Positions 23,416-36,100 of a stretch of DNA of 64,000 bases are shown piece after piece; position 1 is the stretch's first letter; the number at the start of each line of letters is the position of its first letter. This DNA is from Lomentospora prolificans (Eukaryota; Ascomycota; Sordariomycetes; Microascales; Microascaceae). Below the pieces are notes generated by a model that saw nothing but the letters and a program-made list of their open reading frames with translations, made no database searches and was not told the DNA's origin. The stretch lies in NCBI GenBank assembly GCA_029532625.1, contig JARFXM010000004.1:3286001-3350000 (forward strand), given 5' to 3'. A program made the position numbers and the translations under genes.

Positions 23416-24759
23416 TGGGTAGACGAACGTGAAACGCGCAAAAGCGTTGTATATAGACGGCGAAGAAATAGAATAGTGGCCGTGATGGGGCCCTAGAAAG
23501 CATTGCACCTAAACGTGCTCTTCCCCCTTCGGCAAAAGACCTGTACTCCGATAGTTGCATGTCATCTCTCGGAATGCACCTCGAGATGATTCCCGTGGAA
23601 AGCCGATCCGACATGGACCAACAGCACTGTGATTGCACCGCCGTCTTGTGCCGGCTTCGTCTACGAAACCTACGGTCCCCACGCGCGTGACTCTAGTAAG
23701 GGGTTTAAGCGGTATCCTTGACTTTCGTAGGTAGCTTGCGAAACGCCATTCAAAGTCCCTCAAGTCGAGATTGGCAAGATGGTCCCCTATCCGCCTCGAT
23801 GCGCACTGCGCGCAGCACACCTCATTTCGTGGAGGCCCAGGAACGAAGTTTTGCTCATGAGACCATCCATAGATACGATTAGAGAGTCGCCGCGTAGGCG
23901 CTCCCTCTCTCTGGTCATGCGTGGAAATTGCGGGCAGAAGAAGGGGGGTTTCTGATGCTTTGTGGGTGTGCTGGCTCATAGCCACAGAGAAATTAAGTTG
24001 GTTGAGTGGTGCCAAAGTTGTTGATATGAGTGGGGTAACAAGACAGGACGCGACCAAGTTCCTCATCTCTAGATCGGATCGGACCCCGCAGTCACTGCGA
24101 ACTCCTCCGTTGGCCTTTCCTTCTCCAGGAATATGCAGGATATTCTAAATAGTAGCACAAGCCCATGCCATTTTACGCCACAGTCATAGTTGACGCTCGT
24201 GGGTTAAACTGCGAAAGCACTCCTCCAGAGGTTCCTGCGACGCTTTCGACACCGAGGTACATCAAATGGCGGCAACATTAACAGGTTGTGGGGTAGCGGG
24301 CCACCGTTGGTGCTTCAAGCTCAGTGCTCTTAATCGACGTGAGAAGTACCTGCTATTCTAATGTACTCCGTGCATGGCACTGAGTACCTTTTAGCTCGCG
24401 AGAGAGCTTCCCTTATCGGGCGTCTTCTTGCTCGGTTGAGGCGACTGAAAACGGAGACTGCAGGAAGGAAGCGCCTACACATCAATTGAGATATCACTCT
24501 TGCGCCATTACCTAGCTGTGCACCCCATGTTCTGAATATCTTAGACAGTCCTTACATTCTCACCCTTGCCGCCAGAGGCTTTCATCCATTGAAACCCAAG
24601 ACGCTGATAAACCAACCGTCTCCGAAGGCACCGCATCAAGTCAACGGAGGACAGCCGTCTCTGTCGAATCCCTTTGCTCCCCGCGCTGGCTTATCGATAA
24701 ACCCCACCAAAGCCCACCACCATTAACGAATCAACACTCAACACCGTCTCACAACTGCC
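23416..24759. other. intergenic region after the Fhit gene
   Basis: The region includes an open minus-strand frame of 185 codons (23509-24066). It shows no domain, has an unusual Arg/Thr-rich composition and sits where the 3' flank of the Fhit gene should be, so I leave it uncalled. The last 100 bases are C/A-rich and lead into the small gene at 24760. Confidence 0.45.
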
Positions 24760-25019
24760 ATGGCTCTCCTCCCCATCAGGTAAGAGCATCGTCCTTCACC
24801 TCATCTTACACCCCTCTTCGACGAGGCACGCCTAGAGCTAACTTCTGACTGTGCCTCCCCGCCAGCCGTCGTAGCACCGCCGTGCTCGCGGCCTCCACCG
24901 CCGCATTCTTCTTCGCCTTCCGCTACCAGTCTTCAGCGCCGCGCCGTAAGGAGCTCGTGCAGGCGGCCATACGGCCAAACTTCCACGTTACGGTGGATCG
25001 GAGCGGCGGTGGTATCTAG
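24760..25019 (+). CDS. 57-residue single-pass membrane protein, two exons
   Basis: This small gene is visible only after splicing. Exons are 24760-24779 and 24866-25019, with an 86-nt intron that starts GTAAGAG, carries an AGCTAAC branch site and ends GCCAG. The product begins MALLPISRRSTAVLAASTAA, continues with a hydrophobic stretch FFFAFRY and a basic segment (PRRKEL), and ends VTVDRSGGGI. The short, Ser/Arg-containing N-terminus, single membrane span and basic tail suggest a mitochondrial inner-membrane or organelle protein. I do not recognise the family, and function is unknown. In favour of a real gene are the perfect splice signals, the frame kept across them, a clean ATG context (CTGCCATGG) and a C/A-rich leader. 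The main doubt is that such a short frame offers little statistical support. Confidence 0.7.
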
Positions 25020-25751
25020 GACGTGGACCTGACATTCGTTGCGGAAATGCTGTTGATAGAGAATGTAGAGGCGGCGTAATGCTGGGGAAGGTTGTGTTAT
25101 ATCTCTGGTCTTGATTCTCCGATGTGCAGGTATGCGGGGGATACTCTCAGCCTGGTTCCTAGTCCCTCGATGTTGAAATCGACTGGCTAGGTTGGCGGGG
25201 ACTGGCTGTAAATGTATTATAAACGAACGAATAACCCGAGAGAAACCTAACGGGTCGCTGTACTTTGTATGGATCCTTTTCAAGCACCCTTGCTACGCAC
25301 ACACAAGTAGAGTCGTTGGAACTCTCATGAGCTGAATCTTGTTCTTCTGATCAGTTTGTCAATCTGATGATACTGAGCCAGCCCCATACTTCCAGATGCT
25401 TCGACAAGATACGGGTAGATAAAGCCAATTGCCAGGAACGCTAACAACTCATATTATCCCGTCGCAGACGAGTTCGAAAAACACCAGGACCAACGCCCAG
25501 GAAAGTGCTCGGCTATAGCCGCCAACTATACCACTAGTACAAGCAAATGCAAGAGAGATGCCAAAGACCTGGGAAACAAAAGCCAGAGAAACCGAAACAC
25601 CGACTAATGCGCCTACCCCTGAACACGATTGCCCTTCTGGTTTACCTCCAGCCTCGGCTATTAATGTCAAATGGTGGATGCCGGCACACAGCAACATGGG
25701 CCCAGTACCACCATAGTAATCAAAGTAATCTCGCCCCCTTCTGGCGCTGGT
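25020..25751. other. convergent intergenic region before the channel gene
   Basis: This 732-bp stretch lies between the 3' ends of the small membrane-protein gene and the minus-strand channel gene. Short open frames on both strands have no recognisable content. Confidence 0.55.
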
Positions 25752-28700
25752 TTAGAACGAGCTTCCCCGCCTGGTGAATCTCTCTTCCGCGAAATTGTCC
25801 TCTGCGTCACCTTCTTCCGAAGAGTCTGAGGATAATGCAACCGCTTTGCCTTTTCCTTTGTCCTTCCCTGAACCCTCGGCACTTGCAGCTCTGCCGCTAC
25901 CACTACTAGCCGGTCGTCGAGAGCTTGTAACAGCCTTCTTCTTAGCACCAGAGGTGTTTTTCGTCTTTCGCCTCCTATCTTTCCCCGCAATCTCGATCAT
26001 GGCCATCACCCCCCGACCACCGCCTTCACTCGCTGAGTTCCTCCTCGTTGGCGGTGCTGTGGCGCTCTTTAACTCCCTCATTTCCTTGACGACGTCCGCG
26101 AAGCTCTCTTCCAACGTCTTCATGCGTGCTAGTACCAACCGCCCCATTCGATCGCGATCTGCGGCTTCTGCTGCCGCGCCGCCTTGTTTCATCATGGCCA
26201 TCGCCATTTGGGTCTGGAAACTACCGGGAACATCAATATTAGGATCATCGAGTAGAAGATTGGTGTTCTCCGAGCCCGGCCCGGTATCGATTGAAGAAAG
26301 GCGCCTTCCTTGGGTGAGCCGGGAGATCGGATCCGCGACCCGCGGTATCGCGCGAGGAGTTGTTGGTTGAGCCGTAGCCTTCTGGGCCACAACCGGCCTC
26401 GATCGATTAGCCATATAGAGGGAGCGTCTCGGGGACCGTGTCTCGTGTGCATTTGGACTATTCAGGTCGAGATTTCGGTTGAGCGCCTGTCGAGATAGTG
26501 GAGACCTATCTAGCTCGGCGGATGATGAGCTGCGAGCTAGTCGAGGGAGTTGCGGGTTATACAAAATGGTGTTGGTTGAAAGCGTGCGAGAATGGAGGCC
26601 GCGTCGCACTTTGGTCGATTTTGGAGACATGCCCGCAGATTTCTGGCTCGATGACTCGAACGAGGAAGGCGCCGCGGTATGGAATCTACTAGCCATTGGT
26701 GTTGTGAAGTAATCTTCTTCTTCTTCTTCCTCATCTATTGATTCGGATGGGTCACCATCCTGGGTTCCTCCTGTATTGGTGACGTTGTCTTCGTCCTCCT
26801 CATCGTTGGTTACCAACTCGTCATCTCCATCTGCGTCCGTCAGGTCCCTTAATTCGGAGTTGAGTGGGTGCAGCCTCATCCTGGGCGCCCCACGAGCGAA
26901 CGTTCCCATGCCATTGTTAGAGATGAGGTCGGCTGGGTCGCTTGCAGCGGATCTGACGTCGGAGACTTGCCGCAGCCTATGGGGTAGGTCTCGACCTAAA
27001 CTGAATCGCCTCGACCACTCCGGTCCCCGGGCATGGCTACCTAGCGTCGGCCAGTTTACTGGTGACGTGCCCTCCTCGTCATGTTGGTCCATCCAGGTGC
27101 GGATAGCATTCTGTGTCTTTCGCCGCTCGTTTCGTCTTTGACTTCTCAAGGTATTAAGATCGGGAACTCGGCGGAATACCTCTTCCAAGGCGTGGTCCTT
27201 CTGAAACCCAACAACGGATTCTTCACGAACCCGAATGTTCGGACTGAACACAGCTGTTCGGCTTGCTGGATCCGCAAAGGAGATGGTCCTCGGTCTACCA
27301 TGGCCTGGATTTTCCACCAGGTCCGTAGGCTCAAACATCGAGGACGCTAGCCAGTACCTTTCGTAGAAGAAAATGCAGAACAAGAGAGGAAAGTGCGTCG
27401 CCTTGATGACGAGTCGGTTTAACCACACGAAATGCTTCAGCGGCATACAATAGCGGAGCGGCATTAGCAGCCAGGCGAAGATGTTGGTCGGGGCAACGTA
27501 GGAGAAAAGAGCATCGTTTTTAACCATAGATATCGTGTTAATGGCAAATAGGAATCTGACGTCAGTGTTAGTATACCGGCGCCATGAAGAGAGTGAATCG
27601 AGCTACTAATACTCACTGATGCTCTTCCGTTGCGTTTGAGGCGATGGCCATGAACGAATTGGTGAGGACCGTAATTAGTATAGTGCTTCATGTGGGTTAG
27701 TTGACGCAACGCACTCGATAGTATACAAGGCAGTGAGGAGGAACCTACACGACAACAAAATGCGAGATGATAAGGAAGAGCACCATCAATGCCTTGGCAA
27801 GCCAATTGTATGTTGGCCATCTACATCATCGCGCAGGAGAGGTATTGATGTTAGCCGCGTCTCTATTGCTGGCCGATCTGGCATCACTTGCCAGGGAGTC
27901 GGGAAGAGGTACTTACACTTGCCAGGCAGCCGGAGTGAAACCCATCAAAATCTGAAAGATTGAGTAGGCCACCTCAGCAGGATCACTTTCAGTCTGTGAC
28001 ATGGTGAAGAAGACAAAAAAGCCACTGCACGAGATGAGAACCAGCACAGTTACTGCGGCGAGATCCAGGGCCATGAGACGGAACGCGATGAGAAGCTGCG
28101 AAAAGTATGGGTAGTGATCGAGAACACTAAAAATCCGGGGAAGCAGAAGAATTGCATTGGCAGCGAGCACATCATACGCCATTTGGTTCCAGTGGTGAGG
28201 ATCAACGAGGAATACGCCGTATCCACGCATGCAATAGTAGACGATGAGTAGTATCAAGATGCCTAGGTCGAAAATGTTCCAAAAGCTCATGATGTAGAGC
28301 GAAAATCCCTGTTCATTAAACCCGACGAGTTCGTCAAGCATGAATCCGGCGCTCCAGAACCAAAAGACAAGCTCCAAGGTGGTAATCCGGGTCGACCTAC
28401 GGGACAGTACGGCAAGGAAGAGACCAATCAATACAGCCAGGGACAAAGTTGAGAGAAAAAACCTATACCGGGGAACACGGAGCCGTGATAGTTTGAAGAG
28501 AGAGGCCTGGCGAGGGTCGTAGAGAGTCACGGTCCTTCTCCCTACACTGGGATCCCTCCGTTCGTCCTTGGATGACTGACTACCCAGTAAAGGGGTCCGA
28601 ACATCAGACTTACCGGTGGAACGCTTTGGGTCCGCGAACACTGGGGGAGCGGGCACCTCTCGGTGGAGGCTGTCCGCAGCGGAATAGAAACTGATGGCAC

Positions 28701-29575
28701 CGTTCCAGATGGCTTCCAAGTGTTGCACAACAAGGGGATGGGCAAGAAAATGCTTGGCAGAGGCACGAATTGCTACCTCAAGAGTAGACGTTCGGCCTGC
28801 GGCGGTTTTGAAGCCTAGCCTGCTGTCTGTTCGTTTCAAAGCCGAACCGGGAGGCGGGATACCCGGTAGTCCTTGAAGTGGGTAGAAATCGTACGACAAG
28901 ACATCGATGAGCTCCCGGGTCGAGTACTCTTTTAGCAGCTTGAGAGCGAGCAGTTCACAAACCTTGGCGCGAGTACTACTCGTTCCTGCGTTACCGGGAT
29001 ACGTTTGGCCTTCCTTAGAAAATTGCAAGCAATTCGCCATCAGACAATACACAGTGGCTCTAGAGAAATGGTGCGCCCGGATTTGTTGTTGCATTGGTTT
29101 GATTAGGAACTGCGATACCTGGGGTGAGCGCAGCTGGTCCCACGACAAGGTCGTTTCAGTACGGGCCTGGACAATAATGCGAATCGCGTGCGTTATGGAA
29201 TAAATAGGCAAGGAATCTAAAAAAATAAACACCGCGTTAACGAGCTTCTCAGGGGTCAACATGGAGCGGGATGGAGAAAGAAGAAATACCTAGATAGCTT
29301 GCCGAGAATAGTGGCAGGATGGGGACTCTCTGGGTGCCATCCTCATCGATAGGGTCGTCTTGGTAGGGACCAAGCTCGTCTTCACCGATGGAATCATCTT
29401 CATCATCATCATCGGCTTCGGTAAAGTCAGCCGTGGCGTGCCTCGCTCCAAGATATGACCGACTGGCGGGGCCGGGGGAGGGTGATGGAGACTGAGGTTT
29501 GGAAAAGGGGTCCCCTCGATCGTGGACGCGACGACGAGGCGTCTGCTGCTTCCGACGGAGCAGTGAGGAAAACAT
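25752..29575 (-). CDS. TRP/Yvc1-like non-selective cation (calcium) channel
   Basis: This is a fungal TRP-type channel; relatives release Ca2+ from the vacuole or act at the plasma membrane. Five exons (29575-29290, 29216-27917, 27820-27749, 27685-27617, 27555-25752) join in frame to 1176 residues. The joins restore SASYLDSLPIYSITHAIRII, AAWQVWPTYNWLAKALMV, ISHFVVVTILITVLTNSFMA and ATEEHQFLFAINTISMVK. Membrane segments include FFLSTLSLAVLIGLFLAVL, LELVFWFWSAGFMLDELVGF, FWNIFDLGILILLIVYYC, VLAANAILLLPRIFSVL and LAAVTVLVLISCSGFFVFF. The pore loop is SIFQILMGFTPAAW, followed by the last helix. The N-terminus has an acidic stretch (EADDDDEDDSIGEDE). The roughly 500-residue C-terminal tail is cytoplasmic, Ser- and Arg-rich, with two acidic patches and a KRRKTK-type basic region, likely for regulation. 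Whether it sits in vacuole or plasma membrane cannot be read from the sequence. Confidence 0.88.
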
Positions 29576-30676
29576 TGTCCAGTCCTATGCGGGGCCTGCC
29601 TAGAATCGTACCGCGCCACCTTCCTTAGGTACGGACGCTCACGGCTCCATGGGAAGGGCAAACGAAGAAGAAAAAAGGAAGCCCAAGAAATCGGAGTCTA
29701 CTTGGTTGGAGGGGACCAGCAGCGTGATGCAGAAAATAGCCGTGAGGAGATTTGCCGGACGTGTTGCTGTAATAGTGGGCACAGGAGTCAACTCGCCATT
29801 CTAGCGGGCAGGTGTTATACCCGAAGTGCATTGATCAACGATAATTAGCATTCGAGCACTACATGTAACACTACGTGGGGGCTTGGGCAATGCGGTGGGG
29901 GCTAGGGGCTAGCGTGCATCCAGCACTCTGCCAAGCCAAGCCAAGTTGGGTGGATACATTAAGGTGGGTGCGAGCACCTCGGCCTTCCATACACTCGTGT
30001 GGGTGACACGCGCTGCCCAGCGAGCCACCATTGTGCCAAACCGCTCCAGGCGCCTGCCCTCTCTGGAGAGGGCATTGGGACTCGTGGAAAGCACGAGATT
30101 GAACATCAACAGTGGACAAGCTTCGCTTCGAACTTGCTAGCGCGGACCGTCAAAACCCGCACGCAAACCCCGTGAAAAACGGATGCCATTGACGTGTAGT
30201 TGATGATTGATGGAGACGAATCTCCATGCACTCTCATGACATGGGGTAACAGACGAGGATGGGGAAGGGTAAGGATAGGGGACACTACAGCCAATCCGAA
30301 CTCGCTCTCACCACACAGTCTCAAGAAGTCCCAAGTGTTGTATGCAAGATGGGCGTAGTGGGTGTACTGTATTACAGCACTTTGCCTCAATGGAAGATCT
30401 GTGAATGCCGTCCCAGTTGCAGTCTCTAGGGAGGCGTTCGTCGGGTGGTTCTTTCAAACGACGACCTGTTCGGTTTGCTGGGTCGGTGATGTGCTTTACC
30501 ATATCTGGAAGTAAATCGACGAGTGCGGGCGGTTATTTGTAGGCCCCGACTCCATAATTCAGGAGGGTAAAGGTGCATACAGCAGGTTCTCATCCTCGTC
30601 CCTCAGCTCAAGAAGATCCGGTATTACTTCGAGAGACTGGACCTAGACTTCTCATATCGCAGCCTTGGAAGCGCAA

Positions 30677-30770
30677 CAAGAAGAAGAAGAAAAAGAAGAA
30701 TAATAATAATAATAAGAAGAAGAAGAAGAATAATAATAATATAATAATGATAATGATGATAATAATAATA
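30677..30770. repeat. AAG/AAT trinucleotide microsatellite
   Basis: Alternating blocks of AAG and AAT/ATA repeats run for about 95 bases, with a few GAT units at the right end. Runs of this kind are length-variable. The open frames across it encode only Lys/Asn or Tyr/Ser runs and are not genes. Confidence 0.9.
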
Positions 30771-33055
30771 CTATCAGGTAGTTACTGCTATTTAAACACG
30801 GACGTCCAATGGCTGCTATGAGCTCATGTATTTGCTGCGAAGGACTATTGGTGCGAGAGGAAAACAACCTCTGTGAACATCCGACGGATCTTCCGCGTCA
30901 GCCAGCCGCTGATCCTTGGGCCTCCTGAAGGAGCGCAGGGACGCTGGCCAAAATGTTTGGCTTCTCGTGGTAGAATGAAATATCACGATAATATGGCCCG
31001 TAGGCGAGCTTTCGCTGGCTCCTCGAATATCGAATACCACCTACCGCCGCCGGACCAGAAGATAATCTCGTAGCCATTGAATGGATATTATCTAGGTATG
31101 GGTTTGTGATGCAAGACTATAAGACGTGCTGCTCGTCTTCTTCCATGGGGCAACTATGACGGACATGTAGATGACGTCAAGTGTCACGTGGATGGGTACC
31201 TCCCTTGATCATGTTGACAAGCTGATAACTAGCCTCGACGAACCATTTGAGCAGAAGCGATGATTTCTTGTCTTCAGAATGAAGACCCGTAGGTAGGGCC
31301 AAGGCACAACTAGGTATATGGGAATCTGGCACCTTCAAATTCCATTCCTATGCTAAGCTGGCTTACTTGCGAATTGGGGCGCCAAGGAGCAATTAGCCCA
31401 TCATGACGGGATACTTAGCGAAGGCGATTAGCGTCGTAACGCCGAACTGCAACAACTCTTTAAGGAATTGGACCACCCGGTTTTTGAGAGCGAATCAAAG
31501 AGCTGGATAGGCTGTGAATGAGTGCCCCCACACTTGAAGCTTCAGGCGGGAGCAAATGCCCTTCTCTTGCGAGCGTCCAGCTTCCTGGTTGGCTCGGGAT
31601 CCCGCGCAGATGTCAAATTGTACCCTACATTCCGACCTGGTCATCTGCACCTTTAGCATGCACCCAACAAGGCGGTGAGGGAAAATAGGGACTAGAGGAC
31701 GGGATGTTGCACAGTACATGGTCATCTCACGAGGAATTGATGGAGGAAAAGGCGGGCTGGCATAGGTAAGGAAGGAGGGGCAAGTTGGGACACTGTCATC
31801 CACTTCCGGCCCACCCTGAACACCATCAACGAAGAACAATGGATCTGAAAAAAAGTAGAGTAGTAGGAGGAAAAAAGAAAAGAGAAACAAAAAAAATGAT
31901 TTTAAAAAAAAAATGTCGGGCGAATTTTTCTTCCTGTATTTTTGGGGTTACCGACTGTGGCGAATTCTTGTGTCGAGAGGGAACTTACCATGCCAGGTGC
32001 CTCGACAGTAGCGTCTTGCTCTACATCACTCCGCCTGGAAGAGTGCGCTTCTTGATGTCTAAAAATTCATACTGAACACTGCGTTCAATGGATTGTCATC
32101 TCAACCCCGAGTGACCTTGAAATTGATTGTCTGACCCTGGTCTCGTATCACCGTGGCCTTGCCGGTTCGGTAACCAGTTTAGTAGCCTCGACGTCGAGTG
32201 GCCAGGGCTCTCGCTCGCGACACCAGGAAATAATAGCGCAAGGCCCCAACAGGGTGGCGGGGCAGCCTTGAGAACTCAGCTGTGGCCACCCATTTATTTC
32301 ACATATGGATATAGGTAGAAAAAGTGCAAAGTCTGTCCCACGCCTTAGCCCTAGCCTTCGTCTAAAGCATTTCTAGCAAAAATGGCTTTTGTCCCTGGCT
32401 GGGCTAGCTAGATCGGACCGAACTAGCGTAGACCTGGTGAGAAGCGGGAAGCCAGTCGAAGGCAGGACGAGACGAGAATACACAAGAACAATGAGAATTG
32501 AGTAATCCTTCTTCGCGACGCCGCCCTGCAACCATTGCTGCCGGTCCCCGTTCTCCGGCTTACTGCCTGGCAGTTACGTGTCCAAGGCCTCTAAAACAGG
32601 CCCCTTGCATCTGGTTCATTGGAACTGTGCAGGTACTGGATCTCATCAGAGTTTGTCGTTTCACTTGATCAATTGTCCAATGACACCAATTTGTAGTCAT
32701 AAGAACTCAAGCTAAATGGAAGGTACTCCCTCGGCTTTGCTAAACCAGGGCCTATGCTAAAATCCCAGGGTATCATGCATCAGAGGCACCAAAGAAGAAA
32801 AAATTTGACGTTTATAGTTAGCTCTGACGAAGTACCTCCACTGTCGTGCGGATAAAGGAACTTTTCTGCCGGGCGACCTTCACCGAAGGAAAAAAAAAAA
32901 ATTCTTGAGCTCTTGCCCCTCTTAAACTCTCCCTCCCTCTCTCCCCCGACCTGCTCAACGGTTCTTTTTCCCCTGCATTGCTTCGGAAGCCTTCCAACTA
33001 TACTGTACCACGTTTTGTTTCAGTGGCCTTTTTCCAATTGTAATCTGTACGCCCA

Positions 33056-33070
33056 TGAGAACCTCCTAAC
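33056..33070 (+). promoter_or_regulatory. four-codon upstream ORF before pyrABCN
   Basis: ATG AGA ACC TCC TAA lies 44 bases upstream of the pyrABCN start. If the transcript begins upstream of it, scanning ribosomes would meet it first. The location is seen directly; a regulatory role is inference. Confidence 0.35.
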
Positions 33071-33114
33071 ACCGTCTGCTTGAAGTCTCATCACCCTCGA
33101 CTCACCCCGCCATC

Positions 33115-36100
33115 ATGGCCGTCGTCAAGGTCACACCCCCGGCCTCCGCGCGCATCTCGGGCGCGGAGAACGAGGGCTACATGTGCCTTGAACTTGAAGA
33201 TGGCTCGGCTTTCCAGGGCTACAGCTTTGGAGCCCCTAAATCTATTGCCGGAGAGCTTGTCTTCGCGACTGGTATGGTGGGGTATACCGAGGGTATAACC
33301 GACCCCTCTTACCGTGGTCAGATCCTGGTGATTACATTTCCCGAAGTTGGAAACTATGGTGTCCCTTCCCGGGAAGCTTTCGACGAGCTCCTCGGCGATC
33401 TCCCCGCTTATATTGAGTCCTCCCGCATCCACATCGCCGGCCTCGTCACGGCTTCATATTCCGGCGAAGACTATTCGCATTTCCTAGCTGAGTCCTCCTT
33501 GGGCACATGGCTCAAGCAGGAAGGCGTTCCCGCCATGTACGGTGTAGATACCAGGGCTTTGACCAAGAGGATCCGCACCCATGGTGCGCTTCTTGGAAGG
33601 ATTCGACGGCAGGCCAAGACTCTGGTCAATGGTGCTGCTGCTAGTGACCGCATCGAGGCTCTCTCTCTCTCCAACTTCGAGGAGGTTGAGTGGGCGAAAC
33701 CTTACGAGACCAACATTGTAGCGGAGGGTATGCACAAGTTCTTTTTGCAATCCGGTCATGTGGTGCTCTGCAAGCTAACTTTCTTAACCTAGTCTCGATT
33801 AAGGCTCCTAAACTGTATAAGCCCAGCCCCGAAGTCGCCCGCAAGCACCCCTCGGGCCGCACACTGCGAGTTTTGTGCCTCGATGTTGGTATGAAATATA
33901 ACCAATTACGTTGTCTCCTAAAACGTGGCGTCGAGGTTCTAGTTTGTCCTTGGGACCACGACATTGCCCGGGAGGCTGCCGACGAGTACGACGGTCTTTT
34001 TATCTCCAACGGTCCCGGTGACCCCGCCCTCCTCGATTCTACCGTGAAAAGGATAGCCAAGGTCATGGAAGACAACAACGTTCCCATTTTCGGCATCTGC
34101 CTTGGCCACCAACTCCTGGCCCGTGCTAGCGGTGCCCGTACTGCCAAGATGAAATTCGGCAACCGCGGTGCCAATATTCCCTGCACAAGCATGATTACTG
34201 GCCGATGTCATATCACTTCCCAGAACCATGGATACGCCGTCGACGCGGACAGTCTTCCGAAGAATTGGAAAGAGTTGTTCATCAATGCAAACGACGGTAG
34301 CAATGAAGGCATCATGTGCACCGATAGACCTTATTTCAGTGTCCAATTCCACCCCGAGAGTACTCCTGGCCCCCGCGATACCGAATATCTCTTCGATGTC
34401 TTCTTGCACACTGTCAGCCAGTGCTCCGAAGACACCGCGAAACTCAAGAAGCCTGTCGAATTTGCTGAAGAGGGCGTTACTGAGAGTTTCCTTGCCGGAA
34501 ACCCTCCCAAGAGGAACCCGCGTGTGGATGTGAAAAAGGTGCTTGTGCTTGGAAGTGGTGGTCTCAGCATTGGCCAAGCTGGCGAATTCGACTACTCTGG
34601 CAGTCAGGCCATCAAGGCTCTGAAGGAGGAAGGCATCTATACTGTCCTTATCAATCCCAACATTGCAACCATTCAAACCTCCAAGGGTCTCGCTGATAAG
34701 GTCTACTTCCTCCCTGTTAACGCGGATTTTGTCCGTAAGGTCATCCTCTACGAGCGCCCTGATGCCATCTATGTCACATTCGGTGGACAGACGGCGCTGT
34801 CTGTTGGAATTCAGCTCAAGGATGAATTTGAAAACCTCGGGGTCAAGGTACTCGGAACGCCCATCGACACCATTGTCACTACCGAGGATCGAGAGCTCTT
34901 TGCCAGGAGCATGGACTCGATTAACGAGAAGTGTGCCAAGTCGGCTTCTGCGAGCAGTGTTGAAGAGGCCATGAGGGTCGTCAAGGATATCGGCTTCCCC
35001 GTCATTGTCCGTGCTGCCTACGCCCTGGGCGGCTTGGGCAGTGGGTTTGCCAACGATGAGAAGGAGTTGCTAGACCTTTGCAACAAGGCACTCGCTGCCA
35101 GTCCCCAAGTCCTCATTGAGCGAAGCATGAAAGGCTGGAAGGAAATCGAGTACGAAGTCGTTCGAGATGCCGAGGACAACTGTATCACTGTATGCAACAT
35201 GGAGAACTTTGATCCCCTGGGTATTCACACCGGTGACTCCATTGTTGTTGCCCCGTCTCAAACGCTTTCTGACGAGGACTACAACATGCTACGAACCACA
35301 GCTGTCAACGTTATTCGACACCTTGGTGTAGTGGGCGAGTGCAATATCCAGTACGCGCTTAACCCCGATTCTAGGGAGTACTGCATCATTGAGGTCAATG
35401 CCAGGTTGTCTAGATCTTCTGCGTTGGCTTCTAAGGCGACTGGCTACCCTCTGGCATTCATTGCTGCCAAGCTTGGTCTTGGAATTCCCCTCAAGGAAAT
35501 TTCCAACTCGGTCACCAAATCGACCTGCGCTTGCTTCGAGCCGTCGCTCGATTATGTCGTCGTTAAGATGCCCCGTTGGGATTTGAAGAAGTTCACTAGG
35601 GTTTCAACCCAACTCGGATCGTCCATGAAGAGTGTGGGTGAAGTGATGAGCATTGGTAGGACCTTCGAGGAGGCGATACAAAAGGCCATTCGCTCGATTG
35701 ATTTCCACAACCTGGGCTTTGGTAGCACCAAAGCACTAATTTCGATCGATGATGAGCTTCAAACCCCATCGGATCAGCGTTTGTTCGCCATTGCCAACGC
35801 TATGTACGCCGGCTACTCTGTTGAGAAGATCTGGAGCCTTACTCGCATCGATAAGTGGTTCCTTCACAAGCTCAAGCACCTCTCTGACTTTGAGAAGGCG
35901 ATGGAAAAGCAAACTACTAGTGATATTGTCAAGGCTCCCGGCGTGCTCCTACAGGCCAAGAGGCTTGGATTTAGCGATAGGCAGCTGGCTAAGTTTTGGA
36001 ACTCGAACGAAATTGCTATTCGCAGGTTGAGGCAAGAAGCGGGCATTGCCCCCTACGTGAAGCAAATCGATACCGTCGCTGCCGAGTTCCCTGCTTTCAC

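Larger units (their letters stand above)
29576..33114. other. 3.5-kb divergent region between the channel and pyrABCN genes
   Basis: Both neighbours are transcribed outward. The stretch contains an AAG/AAT microsatellite (30677-30770), an A-rich patch (about 31858-31912), an A run near 32889-32902 and, directly upstream of pyrABCN, a C/T-rich segment (32925-32955) typical of a fungal core promoter. A four-codon upstream ORF lies at 33056-33070. No protein-coding gene is supported. Confidence 0.55.

Noticed and set aside
23509..24066. Minus-strand open frame of 185 codons after the Fhit gene
   Set aside because: No domain, unusual Arg/Thr-rich composition, and it occupies the expected 3' flank of the Fhit gene. 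A protein search with a conserved hit would change this.
33939..34676. Minus-strand open frame of 245 codons
   Set aside because: It is antisense to the amidotransferase part of pyrABCN and has no domain of its own.
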